Position numbers and translations under genes: made by a program. From positions 100,792,912 through 100,856,911 of the forward strand of contig CM043963.1 of assembly GCA_014529385.2 (NCBI GenBank): a stretch of 64,000 nt of DNA, written 5' to 3'. The DNA comes from Adiantum capillus-veneris. Lineage: Eukaryota; Streptophyta; Polypodiopsida; Polypodiales; Pteridaceae. This document shows, piece by piece, positions 20,483 to 33,012 of this stretch (positions are counted from its first letter, which is position 1; each line of letters starts with the position of its first letter). The notes under the pieces were generated by a model that had not been told where the DNA came from, ran no database searches, and worked only from the letters and a program-made list of their open reading frames with translations.

Positions 20483-20716
20483 CTAATGATATGGAAAATT
20501 AGAGAGTAGCTATTGAGTAATTTAGCTATGATTAATTAAGCATAATAGTTGAGGAATCAAGAGAATGATGGAGAGATTTGCAGAAAAGCATAAATTAAAT
20601 CGATATGACCATGATTAGGGGCTAAAATCTACTCGAAATTCTGATCCAATGGAGTTCTCGAGATGAGAATCGGGCAGCACTTCCCTCCTTGGCTTCTTCT
20701 CTAAAAACTATGTGTG

Positions 20717-20966
20717 TGTGCGCTCCTTGCCGCACTGTCGAAGCAAGGGACTTGCCAATACACCGTATGCGAGCCACAAACGGCTCCAAGCACACAACAA
20801 GCCTAAACTAGCAAGCTCAAGAAAACAAAGGGTGTGTCACTCACCGCTCTACGCTCGCCTTCGTGGTGGATTCCTCGCCGCGATGAAGAAGAAGCTGCAG
20901 TCGTGCCGCGCTCAACCGCTTCGCCGCCGTCGTGCCTTCGTAATGCTCGATCGCACACACACTCTC

Positions 20967-20999
<33 letters not shown>

Positions 21000-21295
21000 A
21001 GGAGGTGAAGAAGAAGAAGAAGATGGAGATGGAGCAAGAGCACTCTTCAATTGCACAAATGAGAGAATGAGTAAAAATTAGGTTTAGTTGGCTTTTATAG
21101 GAGCTCACCCCATTCACACTTGGGCGCCCATGCTTAACCAACTAATCCCTTGAATGTCCAAGTTAAAGTGCGCCTCTCATCGACGATCACTCTACCTTTC
21201 CCTATTGGACCGACAAGCCCGGTACCTGACTCTACCAAATACATAATACGCGTCCATCGTAGGTGATGGGTGTCCGTGTGCCATGAGGGTTAACA
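20717..21295 (-). repeat. A2 3' LTR
   Basis: 579-bp LTR, TGCGCTCC...GGTTAACA on the + strand. A TATA-like motif reads on the - strand near 21,090-21,105, and there are short CT and CA tracts at 20,960-21,000. The polypurine tract AGGAAGGGGGGCA (- strand) abuts it at 21,296-21,308. Confidence 0.93.
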
Positions 21296-21308
21296 TGCCC
21301 CCCTTCCT

Positions 21309-22658
21309 GATGTAGATTCCGTCCTCGGAAGCTATTGAGTTGAAGCTGGGTCGTCGAGGTGGAAGAGCATTTGAGATGAATGTCCTTAGCCTTCTTCAGT
21401 CACTGCAAAATCAAACAACATTGGCACAGTAATTGCATTCTCTTAAAAAGCATATGCAGTTTTAGATAGAAAAATTGATTGGTAAAAGAATTTCAAACAA
21501 TTTGTTAGCAATGAACATTAAATTGCAATGTAATCAAATGCATAAACAGATGTAAAGGTAAAAAATTAAACAAGTCTGGGGTCGCTAATTTGACGGTCGA
21601 AAAGCACTAGAGATCGAATATTAATACCATGGGTAAGCTTCTTAACTTTCTGTGGTCAATTAAGTTGTTTAATCGCGAGAGCCAAGTATTCATGTTCGAG
21701 GGCTGACTAGAGGCTATACCTAGAAAACTTTGTAGTTAAGCTACCATAAAAGGAATTTCTCATGAAATCATCGCCTGACTGATTACTTTTTCTTTGACCC
21801 CCCAAGGTCTTTTCACATTGATTCAATTATGATGTGTGTGCTTATTTTGTATGCCTTGGGTTTTTTGCTTTTCAAGGAAAAGCGCCCACACTGGGAACCT
21901 CTAGGGCTCTAGTACCATAGGCAATACATGTGAGTGAAGTACCAAATCAAGCTGAGATTTCTCTTCCAGCTTAAAATTTTACATTGTGGCACTTTGATTT
22001 TTTGTTTGTTCATTTTCATCATTTTAATTTTGTAACTTTGGGGGGTCATATAACACTGATACACTCCCCAGGCTCATCACATTAGTAAACTCCCTTTATA
22101 ATACTTAAGCTAAAGGTCACTAGTGTTAAGCCCACTAGAAAGCCCTAGTACATTTCATACAATGCTGCCTAAATCGGATTAAGAACCTAAGGAACCATTG
22201 CTTATTAGGAAGGCATTCCCCATGGTATTAAGAGAAGATTTCTAATACCTAGCTTGGTCAAACTAGCTTAGTCGGACTGCTTGATTTTTACACCTAAACA
22301 AGTGATTATGACAAAACATTACATTGAATTAAATGTTTGATACTAAGCCAATGCGCTGAATATTATGCTACCAATCACAATCAAAGCAGACAAACATGGA
22401 TGCAAAAAAGATAAGGGCAATGCTAATGGACAAGAAACACCTGTTTGTGTTGATGGTCGCGCTTGATATGAAGTGTGAACGAGAGAAAGGTTCCATGAAG
22501 GTCCAAATCCTATCAATAGCAACACGCTCCTGTACACACTAGGAAACAAAAGGAATACCTCCAGGAGGCACATCAGTGGGAAAAATTAAAACTCCTAAAA
22601 AACAAACTCAAAACACAATCTAGACCCCTAACCTACCTATCTGTCACCCCTTTTAGAA
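21309..22658 (-). other. A2 3' untranslated region
   Basis: Homologous to 8,892-10,223 of A1. It includes a small insertion relative to A1 near 22,475 (GTGTGAACGAGAGAAA), also present in A3. No gene is seen. Confidence 0.7.
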
Positions 22659-23090
22659 TCAAGGAAAGAGGATATTATATAAACGGGGTGGCCACCCTAA
22701 GGCTAGGCCTCTATCCTCATCATCTAGATAAATAAAATCGTTGTCCGTGAGGCCATAGTCTTCCTCGGTCTCTATTAGTTCCTCTTCATCATCCTCTTGT
22801 GCAAGCATGCTAATCAAGAACCTCGTGATGCGTGGATACTCATCTTGTGCAAAAGAATAAGCATGTGCCATTGGAGACACATTCGCTACTGGGTAGGGAT
22901 CACTAGTTAGCCATAGACGTATCAGCCATTCTAACTCCTCAAAATTTCTCTCACATGCAAGGCTCTCTATCAAATCCCATTCGCAAGAAAGTATAGGGTA
23001 GCATACGTAGAACACTTGTTGGAAAGACAAGGGGTACCTTTCATCAAAAATAGAAGTGCATGCCTCTGGTGAAGTAGCCATTTCTGACAA
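22659..23090 (-). CDS. A-family second ORF, copy in A2
   Basis: 143 codons, almost identical to 10,224-10,655, with Arg for Gly near the C-terminus. It remains open although the gag-pro of this copy is broken by several frameshifts. With so few differences that may be chance and does not by itself show selection. No domain is recognised. Confidence 0.6.
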   Translation of the reverse strand: MSEMATSPEACTSIFDERYPLSFQQVFYVCYPILSCEWDLIESLACERNFEELEWLIRLWLTSDPYPVANVSPMAHAYSFAQDEYPRITRFLISMLAQEDDEEELIETEEDYGLTDNDFIYLDDEDRGLALGWPPRLYNILFP

Positions 23091-23363
23091 GACAGATAGA
23101 TTTGGTTAGGCCTTTAAAACATAAGAGTTGTTTTTATGTGTTGCTTGACTTGACACGGTGAATTTGGACTTATATGTAAGATCTGATAGGGTGCTCTCTC
23201 ATTGCTAGGCGCTCTTGCTCTTTACTATTTTTGTTTTTTTGTGAGTATAAGGCTATATATATACATTCCCTAAGATCGGAGATTAAGAGGTCACGGAAAA
23301 AGGTTGAGAGGGAAACAAATGAATGATGACTGTCAGCAAACACTCCCCCCTTCCTTGGGTAGA

Positions 23364-26300
23364 TCATACCGTTTGAAATGAGCTTGTCACCCTTTGAAAC
23401 CAATTGTTCCAGTTGGTAATAGGTGAGGATTTTTGCCAGTAGTTTTCTATTACCCTAGGTGCCTCATCAAGTTGCAAGGGTGGTAAGGTACTCTCCCAGG
23501 ATCGAACTTGAAGTGGTTCATCAGGTGATTCTTGAACACTGGGAGGTGTGGATTCTTTTGTAGCTTCATGGAGGTCCACTACTATAGACGGAGGCTGTGT
23601 AGAAGCTTTTACCTCTATGGATGTATTACATGAGGAGCTAGAATCTTCATGGGACTCCCCCCTTCCTGAGCTAGGTGGAACAAATCGTTCTTTCTTTGGT
23701 ACCCAAACTAGCTCGGGAGCGGGTGTGTAGCATTCTGTGGTTTTTTTCTTTCCACGATCATTGATTCGTTTTGGAGCTACGGGATTGGGCTCACTTGGGT
23801 CAGGTGATAGGTAAGAGCACAATCTACATTTTGGCACCCAGATTTGATCATTTCCTTGATAGTAGCCTTGGGCTTCCAATAGTCGTTTAGGGATCCATCG
23901 CAACATTTTCTTACTTTTCTTGGAGCGAGTGGTACATTTCTTACAAGGCTTCTGTTTTTTAGCACTAGCTATGGTCGCTAAAGAAGCTTTAGGGACCCAC
24001 TTGTATGTTTTCTTCGTTACCTTAGGATGAGTCTTGTCGGAAGCGATATGCATTGCTCGTAGCATATTTAAGGGTATAGGCATTTCATCCCCCTCAGGTG
24101 TTACCCAGGTCGTCCCCCTATTTCCCCAAGTGTCTATGGTTGATGCTAGGTGGACCCAGTCTACATTGTCTGATTCCGTCATACCCGGTAACACATCCAT
24201 GTAAGGAGAATCTTGGCCAATGTCTGTATCCTTTTTACAAGTGTAACAATATTGTAGTGGGGTCGAGTGAACTGTGGTGTCAGAGTGATGATCAATAATG
24301 GTTTTACTCCCTAAGGGGTGTACCTTACCAGTCACCAAATCCACTCTAAGGACAGAGTCTTGGAATTGCAAATAGACATGATTTTTAGACTAATCGTGAA
24401 CCATTTGTGCTTCCCTCATGAATGGTCGTCCTAAAATCATTTCATATGACATAAGGTGTTTAGAGAAATCCATTACAATGAACGTATGTCGTACCTTGTG
24501 TCCTAGAACTTTGATCTTAAGATCCTTGAGCATCCCCATAGGTTTGGCTATGGTACCATTTGCCATCTTTACCACAATGTTAGTAACACTGAGGCGGGGT
24601 TTTCCATGGATTCCCAACAATCTTTTGTAACGATGCTAACTCCCGCACCACCATCAAGAATTCCCTTTATAGTTAATCCCTTGGTAGTGATGGGTAGGGT
24701 CGCATTAGACTCGTCGCCTTCAAAATACTGCCCTAATTCGTTAATGGGTACCTCGATCACAGACTCGTGTCCATCTAAGTCAAGTGATTGCACATGATTT
24801 TCCTCATCAATCATAATCGAGTCAGGCCTATTTGGTTGCGCAAATTGCGGTAATCCCGTTCGTAGCTCTCCGTTAAGGAATGCTCGAAGTGCAAGGAATA
24901 ACTCAGGATCTCCATACAGCTTTGCTATGATCGTGGTTCGGACCTCAGAAGACATGAAGTCCACTAGTTGGCAACATTCATTGGCGTTTTGCAGGGTGTA
25001 GGTCCTTGACTAGGAACTGGTGAGGATGGAATCTCATATTCCTCAATGGGATCAGGTATTCCTTCGTTAAACATCCTTTCCAACAAGAAGGGTGTATGCT
25101 CACTTTCTGATGTCCTGTCCTCACTCCCTTCTTGGATGATACTAGATATGGCTAACGGTCTATGGTTCATGTGGGGTGGATGAACTTGCGTGGGAAACAC
25201 TGTGTCATGAATTTTTACATGCATGGGTTCTGGTTCTAGTTTCCTTTGAGTCTCCTCCACTAAACCTCTTAGATGTTTCACCTGCTCAATCTCGTCTACT
25301 GGGTTTGGGGTACGTCCCAATCTTCTTTTTACGATTCTTCCCTTTTTGCCCCTGCGATTTATCTTGGGGGTCTTGGATTGGATTTGGAAACACTTGTGGT
25401 GTTTTCAGAGGCTCTTTATGGTTTTCTCTTATTCGGTTTTCATTTGGTCCCATGTTACGGTTTTCCTTGTCGGTCTTTCCCTTTGTGGTATTGGTTCTAG
25501 TCTCCATTGTCTCGACTGAATCTGAATCATCTTCGAGGTCATTCATATACACGGGGTCATCTCCTGTTCCTATGTTTGTTTTGGAACTTGGCTTTGAATT
25601 TTCCGTATTCTGCGACTTCTTCCTTCGTGTCTTCTTTTTCTTTGCTTGGATAACTGACGCGGTATCTCTCTCTTCGAGGATATGTCCTGGCCCTTGAAGC
25701 ATGGACCGTGTAATCGCATAAGCGGGTGCGACGGGTGGTATTGGCGATGTCACACTAGCAATTTCGACCAAATTTAGGGGTGTGATTTTAGGCGCATTTG
25801 GGTTATAGGGGCATTGGGCAATCAAGTGATCTATGCCACAACGATTACATGTGAGTATTGGCATTGCAGACGTGCTCCCTTGATTCACTTGCATCTGTGC
25901 AGCATTCTTTTGCAGTCTAATAGGGCACTCCGCTACTCGATGTGGTCCACCACACTCGTAGCATTGAAGAGGTGGCCTCCTAGCCTGGGTGTTGATATTT
26001 TGACCTCTGGATGCGAGAGCAGCAGCTTGATAAACCGGCTTGACTTGTCCCCAACAATCTTCCATGTAGTATATAGGACATTCTTCCAATGTATCAAGTC
26101 CGTAGGCAATACTAGTGTCTATTTCCTCCTCACAACCATCTGCATAAGCATTAGATGGCTCGCAACCCACTTGGTTCATAGGGGCGACTCTTGGATGCGG
26201 GGGCTGCGGTCCTAGCACAGGAGGTGGTAACGGTGTAGCTTGTACAACATTTTGAGATCTAGGGACCATGTGTTGCGGTAGTTGCTCAACAGGTGGAGCA

Positions 26301-28546
26301 GGCATCAATACAGGAGCTCGAGGTGCATCCGTCCAGGCTACAGGTGGTCTATTTGCCATCATACGTTTGATCATTAAACAATCCTTAGCTTGGTGACCAT
26401 ACCTACCACATGCGTTGCAAGTTCCATTAAATTTTACTCTAAACGTAGGGCACTCACTAGTGCTATGTGGACCTAAGCAAATGGAACACCATTGTTGCTC
26501 CCTTCTTGGATACATTTGACTATTTTGAGGGGGTCGATTATCCTTAAGAGACTCTTGGATTGCCTTGGTGAGGTCTGTCAAGAATGTCTCAAATACCTTT
26601 GGCTCATTGGCAATGGGCTTTGCAGTCATGGGTTCATACTCCAATGGCTTGTGAGCTAGTGGATCTCGTGTCAGTAGACACCCCATGCCTGCTATCATCA
26701 AGTTGTCCTCTAGTTGGATTGCATTGGCAGTGACATCTTCCCAGGTTGTGATACCTCTAATCACTAGTCCATTATAAATTCCTTCATTCCTCAACCCTCG
26801 AATGAATCGATCAAGCAGTTGGTTATTGTTGAAGCGCTCATTTACAGGGCAGCGAGAGTTTAAGTGCTTTAGACGACTAATGAAGTCCCTTACTGACTCT
26901 CCTTCCTTACGTTCGGCCTTCTATAGCTGAGATGCTACACCCCAAAGCACACCTTCTCGTATGTACTCCTTTAGAAACAACCTTCGAAGGGTAGGGTAGA
27001 TTGTTTTCTCGTCCACCCTTAGGGTCCTATACCAATCTCCAGCCTTCCCACTTAATGTCAAGCTTAAGGCATTGCACTTATGTAGTTCGTTGCGTTCCCC
27101 TAAGGAATCACATACTTGTTCAAACACTTCAATGTGTTTCCTAGCATCTTCGTCCCCATTGAATTTTTGCGTGAGTTTGGCAATTTGTACTGCCTTACTT
27201 CTAGGCTCTCTATCAGATGCATGACGCATATTTTCCGCGATAGATCGACCTATGGTTTGAGCAAACGCTGCCAAGTCACCTATGTGAGGAGGCAGGGCCG
27301 GTGGAGGTACTCTTGGAATCATATGTGGGAGAGGGACGGGTGTCCGGTCTTGGCATATGTGTAGATGATGCAGGATATGGAACATAACCGGGCATAGGTC
27401 CACTCGGATAAGAGCTAGGGAGCGGCACTCGAGGAGCATAAGCAAGTGGTACAATTGGAGGTGTGGGGGGGCCATGTGTGCATAAGGGGCTAGAGCAGGC
27501 ACATACGGTCGAGGCCCCATATTAGGTACTACGACACTAGGTAGTGCACTGCACCGTAGATGTCATCGGTACATTCTCTGTCAGGCTTATCCCTGGAGTG
27601 AGCACTGTGTTTTCCTTGATAGAGGGTTGAGCCAAGTTAGGGAAGCTAAAGTTTTCGCTCGGAGGCTCAGATTGTATAGAGACACCAGGTGAAATGACGT
27701 AAGATGGGTCCATGGGGCTCATTAGAGGAGTCTCCATTTGTGATAGAGTAGTGCTGTTGAGCCTTGCTCGTATCCAGAAATCTCATGGGGCCAGTTGAGA
27801 GTATTTTACTACCCCTCAATTTTGCCTTTCTGATTGAATAATGCCATGGATAACATTACAGATCATTTTCTGTTGATCTTCGATGCTCGTGGCACTAGAG
27901 GTGGATTGTACAATCTCTATCCATCCTACATGGTAGGCGTGGCCAGAGTGTAGATCCGTCAACACCTCAGTGTGGAGATCGTATGTCCAATGATCATTAA
28001 TGAACAATCTTCTAGAGTCAACGTGTTAATGGTTTCTTGTGAGGTAGAACAATGTTCTAGCCCCGTGTGGTGACTTGCCACCAACGGTACTCTAGAGGGA
28101 ACTTCTGAAGGAGGCAGCTCAACAGGGCCTTCTTGGTAAGAAGTTGGTAGGATATCCACATGGACACTCTTTGGGGGTGTGGGGTCCACGTGCGATGTGA
28201 AAGGAGATTCCACTTCCCCACCCCCTTCGCGTGCTTCATTTGCCTCAGGTTCCGAGCGAGTAGCTCTACCTAATGTTTCCATGAAACGGCTAAACATACT
28301 AGTACTAGGCTGTGGAGCTTCGGGAGGTGCATGGCCTTCTCTCTCAGTGTTTTGGTTAGGGTATGCTCCCATGATTTCTGAGTCGGAGGAGGAATCACTA
28401 GCGCTATTTTAGGGTCTTGGGTGGTGCTACCTTGTGTCCCCGCTGAGAGTCTAGAGCTTATCGTGGATGGGTAATGGGTGTCCGTATGAACAGAGGCACC
28501 CTCAATATGCTCGTGTTCTAGCACCCGCCCGAGAGCGTAAGTGCAT
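23364..28546 (-). pseudogene. A2 gag-pro, broken
   Basis: Homologous along its length to the intact A1 gene but split by small indels and stops. Fragments lie at 27,816-28,546 (N-terminal region, itself in several frames), 26,921-27,520 (Gag domain), 25,286-26,794 (four zinc knuckles, all with the final Cys), 24,964-25,320, 24,390-24,964 (retropepsin with GILDGGAGVS), and 23,364-24,371 (tail with the four W-V/I-P-K motifs). Breaks include indels near 24,605, 24,970 and 25,310 and a stop near 26,922. Because the LTRs are near identical, the indels arose recently, were present in the RNA, or are sequencing errors. Confidence 0.88.
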
Positions 28547-29440
28547 GTGCTTTTGATACCCTAAGGTGTCAAAAAGCTGCTCTAGGAGGCCTTGTGACTA
28601 GTTTTTAGCGTGTTTTTTGTTTGTTTTTTTGCTAGATTTTTTAGAGCGTGTCGTGGAATGGGCCGTGTGATAGCTCGAAACGAGCGTATCGGTCAGAGGG
28701 TCGTGCCGTGCTTTACAGCCCTCCGTTTGGTCACTCTATGCCCTCGGAATCCCTAAAACTGTCAATTTCCAGTAGGGAACTAGGCCCAAACTAGAAAGTC
28801 TAAGGGTGCAAGTGGGAAGAGAAAGGAGGAGAGTGGAGGACTTGTCCCACATGCTCTCATTCTCTCTTGAGGGAGTAGGGTATATATATAAGAGTGAGTC
28901 TAGTATATATCATAAGACTGAGGATTGAGGCCTGGGCCTGGGCTTGGGCTTGGGCTTGGGAAAATGATCCCAAAATTATTTTTTTTTATTTTTTTTTTTC
29001 CCAAAATTATTTTTTTTTAAATTTTTTTTTTGATGCAGAAAAACGCAGAAATTGAAAAAAACTGCAGAAATTGATAGAAATGCAGAAAAACTGCAGAAAT
29101 TGACAGCAAATTGACAGAAATGCAGAAAATTGCAAAAATTGCAGCAAATTGACAGAAATGCAGAAAACTGCAGAAATTGACAGAAAATGCAGAAAAAACG
29201 CAGAAATTGCAGCAAATTGACAGAAATGCAGAAAATTGCAGAATTTGAAAACGCCGAACTTGAAAATACAGAAATTGCGGAAATTGAAAAACGCAGACAA
29301 TAGCAGAAATTGGAACTTGACAGCAATTGCAGAAAACGCAAAAAACAGAAATCTTCCACACACTCCTTCCCTGCCTTTCCTATGATAGAAATTGCACCAC
29401 AAGGAAGCGTAAAGTGCTAACCGAGCTTAGTGTAGGGCAT
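28547..29440 (-). repeat. A2 leader with tandem minisatellite
   Basis: The gag-proximal part matches A1. The array at ~29,033-29,350 is built from GCAGAAATTGACAGAAA-like units, longer and more regular than in A1. A GGCTTGGGCCTGGG-type short repeat lies near 28,932-28,962, and A/T homopolymers at 28,974-29,030. No gene is seen. Confidence 0.72.
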
Positions 29441-29459
29441 ATCCCCGGCAACGACGCCA
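29441..29459 (-). other. A2 primer-binding site for tRNA-Asp
   Basis: ATCCCCGGCAACGACGCCA on the + strand, identical to A1, six bases from the LTR. Confidence 0.85.
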
Positions 29460-29465
29460 AAAATG

Positions 29466-29713
29466 TGCGCTCCTTGCCGCACTGTCGAAGCAAGGGACTT
29501 GCCAATACACCGTATGCGAGCCACAAACGGCTCCAAGCACACAACAAGCCTAAACTAGCAAGCTCAAGAAAACAAAGGGTGTGTCACTCACCGCTCTACG
29601 CTCGCCTTCGTGGTGGATTCCTCGCCGCGATGAAGAAGAAGCTACAATCGTGCCGCGCTCAACCGCTTCGCCGCCGTCGTGCCTTCGTAATGCTCGATCG
29701 CACACACACTCTC

Positions 29714-29746
<33 letters not shown>

Positions 29747-30042
29747 AGGAGGTGAAGAAGAAGAAGAAGATGGAGATGGAGCAAGAGCACTCTTCAATTG
29801 CACAAATGAGAGAATGAGTAAAAATTAGGTTTAGTTGGCTTTTATAGGAGCTCACCCCATTCACACTTGGGCGCCCATGCTTAACCAACTAATCCCTTGA
29901 ATGTCCAAGTTAAAGTGCGCCTCTCATCGACGATCACTCTACCTTTCCCTATTGGACCGACAAGCCCGGTACCTGACTCTACCAAATACATAATACGCGT
30001 CCATCGTAGGTGATGGGTGTCCGTGTGCCATGAGGGTTAACA
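29466..30042 (-). repeat. A2 5' LTR
   Basis: 577 bp, same U3 variant as the A2 3' LTR and the A1 3' LTR. It ends GGTTAACA, followed by the GTGTG duplication. Confidence 0.93.
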
Positions 30043-30105
30043 GTGTGTCGGCAGCACCTCCCCAAGGTGTGTGTGTGTAAGTGTGTGTGTGTGTGTGTGT
30101 GTGTG

Positions 30106-30179
<74 letters not shown>

Positions 30180-30194
30180 GAGTGGGTGTGTGAG

Positions 30195-30248
<54 letters not shown>

Positions 30249-30917
30249 AGCACACTCTTAAATAGGCCTCTCCATGTTGAAAATCGACCTTGCTTGCTAT
30301 TTGCATCTGAGAGCTACTCCACTTATGCATGGCAAGTCCAGTTACATGCCTACCAAGTGTCCAGTTATCTAGTGTAACTAACTCTCACACTCACTCTCAA
30401 GCATGGCAACTCTACCACAACTCCCAAAAGAAGAGAGGGCGCCCCCTAGCTGCTAAAGCAAGCTCTGAGTGGCCTGGAACCTGTTCCCACACAGCCTCGA
30501 GCCCCGGTGCCTCCCCGCACAACCTTAGGAAATTTTGGTTTTAGGCTAAAACGGGCCATAGGAGTCAGAATTTAATGCCATAAATTGCTATACTAAGCTC
30601 TAACTAAGGTGTATTTGTCCGAGTACCTTCCATATTTAGCAGTCCCCGAGGTCCAAAAATGCATTTTTTTTCAAATTCGGGGTACGCGTACAGTTTTTCG
30701 AGACGGTCAAAACTAGACGGGTCGGGTGACCAAAAACTTATAATTTTTGGAAATTTTTCACAAAAATTATTTTAATTCACTTTTGGAAGATTTATAACAT
30801 TCTAAACATTATGGCATCGACAGAATTTGGAAAAATACTAAAAATAGTAACTTTTTCCATTATGTTCATTCCATGGTACAAGGGTGCTCTTTTTTGGTCG
30901 GGGTCAGAGACCTTACA
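30043..30917 (-). repeat. B 5' LTR, second part
   Basis: Continues the LTR interrupted at 20,716; homologous to ~4,010-4,786. It contains an expanded, interrupted GT/TG microsatellite at 30,069-30,246. It ends ACCTTACA, followed by GATGT. The His-Thr and Cys-Val repeat ORFs here are microsatellite artefacts. Confidence 0.9.
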
Positions 30918-30922
30918 GATGT

Positions 30923-31047
30923 GCATGTGTTTGTCCTTATCTAAAGAAAAGCTCCATTGAAGTTTCTAGGAATTGAGTTAGTCAAAAGTTTTGGGTTCTT
31001 GCACGTGTGTTTGAAGGGATTCTCAAAACATCACAACTTGGGTAGCC
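30923..31047 (+). other. Element C leader, second part
   Basis: Continuation of the leader interrupted at 1,977. It ends GGGTAGCC just before the gag ATG. Confidence 0.6.
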
Positions 31048-31965
31048 ATGGCTTTCTCTTATCCGGAATTTCATGGAATAAGTGATGAAGATGTGGAAGA
31101 CTTTTTGAAAAAGATGGAGGTTGCCTAGCAACCAGATTCATGACCCAGCGCAGATGTTACATCTTCTCCAAGTCTGTTTGAAGAGTGATGCACAAGTTTG
31201 GTCCAAAGCATTTGAAGAGGAGTTGTGTGCAGCGGATCCACCTGTAAGATTGAGTTGGGACAATCTAAGGCATGGATTGGAAGTGGAGTTTGTGAAGATA
31301 GAAGATCCTGACAAAGTGTGGCAAGAAGTACAAGGTTTGGTGCAAAAGAAAGGTGAGCCAGTAGATGCGTACATATGTAATTTTTCATTGGCATGGGAGC
31401 AGATGTGCAAGGCCTTAGCACCACAAGTATCCCCACTTGACATGATGAAGAAGGACAGATTCTTGGCTGGTCTTTGGGAGAATATACATTGGAGAGTGGA
31501 GCTAAAGAAGCCTAAAACATATGAAGATGCATTGGAGGTGGCAAGGAACAACGAGTGGAAGCTGAGAAAAATGAGCCAGTTAGGGGTGGATTCTTTGCCT
31601 AGAAGGTCTGAGTTTCAACCTATGGACTATTTACAAGGTCGCATGCCAGGGGTTCATCATGAACCAGTTGTTTCTGTTACTCCTCAGGTTACGCCAGCAG
31701 TGATCACTACAGCAGTGCAAGATGATGGGCTAAGGCAAGACATGAGGCAAGTGGTAGATTTAATAAAGAATCTCAGCCTAAACATGCTAGGTCAAGTGGG
31801 AAATAATCGAGGTCGAAGGAGGTTTCCAAATCAGCTAGGAGGTGAAGAAAGACCTAGGAATGGTGTTGGACAAAGAAATGGTAGGTTCTAGAGGCAGACA
31901 TCCATATGTTATAATTGCGGAGAGTTGGGCCACATCAGCCTACAATGTGATAAGCCAACAAGGAT
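31048..31965 (+). pseudogene. Element C Gag with zinc knuckle
   Basis: Starts at ATG 31,048 (MAFSYPEFHGISDEDVEDFL); TAG follows the AGGTTGCC at 31,117 and the frame shifts. The main frame 31,121-31,891 covers a Gag domain (SDAQVWSKAFEEEL, VQKKGEPVDAYICNFSLAWEQM, FLAGLWENIHW). A TAG ends it just before a classical CCHC zinc knuckle, CYNCGELGHISLQC, at 31,907-31,948 in the same frame. The poly-G run begins at 31,966. It encoded the particle protein; now dead. Confidence 0.85.

Positions 31966-31997
<32 letters not shown>
31966..31997 (+). repeat. Poly-G tract, 32 bases
   Basis: An uninterrupted run of 32 G just after the zinc knuckle, in what should be coding sequence. It could form a G-quadruplex, or be a local expansion or sequencing artefact. 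Confidence 0.9.
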
Positions 31998-31999
<2 letters not shown>

Positions 32000-32160
32000 A
32001 TGTATCCATTTCCAAGATAGGTGCTAACTAGGTCAAATGATTATGGCATCGAAATTAAGGGAGAAGAAGGAACCAGTGGATTAACCCAGGAGAAAAAGGG
32101 AAAGACAAAAGTGATAAGTGTAGTCACCTTGGAGAAAGCATCAAGCTAGAGGATACATTA

Positions 32161-33012
32161 GTGATTCCTATTGGGAAGAGGACCACAGAGGACAAGGAAG
32201 GAAGAAGTGGCCCAGGTCCTAGTAAGAAGAAGGGAAAGAGCCATGAAGGCGAGGATGTCAAGGCCAAGAGGAAAAGAAGGGCTCGTTGCAAGTTTCATGT
32301 TTCAGATTTTCCACTAGGGGATGGGCAATTAAGCTATGACTTGAAGGAGGATCTGACAAGCAGGAAGGCAGATGTTACTTTTGGGCAGCTTATGGAGATG
32401 GTGCCTAAGCTAAAGCGGCAGTGGAAGAGGATGGTTAACCCAATGGAGAAAGAACCAAAGAGAGGTTCAATGAAGGTATTTGCGATGGATGAGCTACAAG
32501 ACATTTGCCCAATAGTAGAAGTGTGGCACAAAAGAAAAAATATGGGACAAGGTTATGTGGATGGTGGAGCCCAAATATGTGTCATAACACACTCATGCGT
32601 TGAGAAGATGGGTCTTACAGTGACTGGGGTGTCAGGCTTCCGGATTAGATTGGCAAACCATCAGAAGGTAAAATATTTGGGTGTTGTAAAGAGCTTAGAA
32701 GTGGAGGCATGTGATGCAAAGGCAGTGGTTGATTTTCATGTGATTCCTGCGGGGTTGGGAGAATATCCTATCATATTGGGTAGACCATGGTTACGTGTAG
32801 TGGGAACTGTTCAAGATTGGAGACGTGGTATGATTAGCCTCTATGGAAAGACAGGTGCCAAGAAGCTATATAATATGGACACAAGGAAACGATTGGAGGA
32901 GCTTTATGAAGATGAGGATGAGTCTAGTGATGAAGACTATTCCACAGTGAATGATGAGGACAATGATAGTACTACTAGCAGTGATGAGGATATTGATGTT
33001 GCATTTCTTTGA
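32161..33012 (+). pseudogene. Element C protease region
   Basis: A 283-codon frame. The basic N-terminal third links Gag to protease. The retropepsin active site is YVDGGAQICVI with the Asp near residue 134; the D-G-G form also occurs in the A elements and is known in Tat-type proteases. LANHQKVKYLG and PIILGRPWLRVVG follow. The acidic C-terminal tail is rich in Asp, Glu and Ser. The frame overlaps the RT frame by a few bases. Confidence 0.85.

Larger units (their letters stand above)
18435..20716 (-). repeat. B 5' LTR, first part
   Basis: Homologous to 1,978-4,009 of the 3' LTR, including the small open frame (19,477-19,716). It contains a MITE at 20,237-20,482 and is interrupted by A2 at 20,717. 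It continues at 30,043. Confidence 0.9.
20717..30042 (-). mobile_element. Element A2: gag-pro LTR retrotransposon, frameshifted
   Basis: Inserted in B's 5' LTR. The GTGTG duplication (20,712-20,716 and 30,043-30,047) restores the sequence of the intact B LTR exactly in length. The LTRs at 20,717-21,295 and 29,466-30,042 share the CCATCGTAGG U3 variant and look nearly identical, so the insertion is fairly young. Internal order is the same as A1: tRNA-Asp site, repeat leader, gag-pro (broken), second ORF, polypurine tract. No pol enzymes. Confidence 0.93.
1978..30917 (-). mobile_element. Element B: chromovirus (Ty3/gypsy, chromodomain integrase), interrupted by A1, A2 and a MITE
   Basis: Two ~2.8-kb direct repeats (TGTGAGGTCC...GAGACCTTACA on the + strand) at 1,978-4,786 and 18,435-30,917 flank a - strand pol and an initiator-Met primer site at 18,421-18,432. 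The insertion is bounded by the perfect 5-bp duplication GATGT (1,973-1,977 and 30,918-30,922). Without A1 the internal part is only about 3.7 kb and holds protease, RT, RNase H and integrase with a chromodomain, but no recognisable gag or zinc knuckle. Long LTRs, an iMet primer and a chromodomain fit plant chromoviruses of the Tekay/Del type. Frameshifts and lost catalytic residues show it is inactive. Confidence 0.9.

Noticed and set aside
29939-30377. His-Thr and Cys-Val repeat ORFs
   Set aside because: Pure translation of the GT microsatellite.
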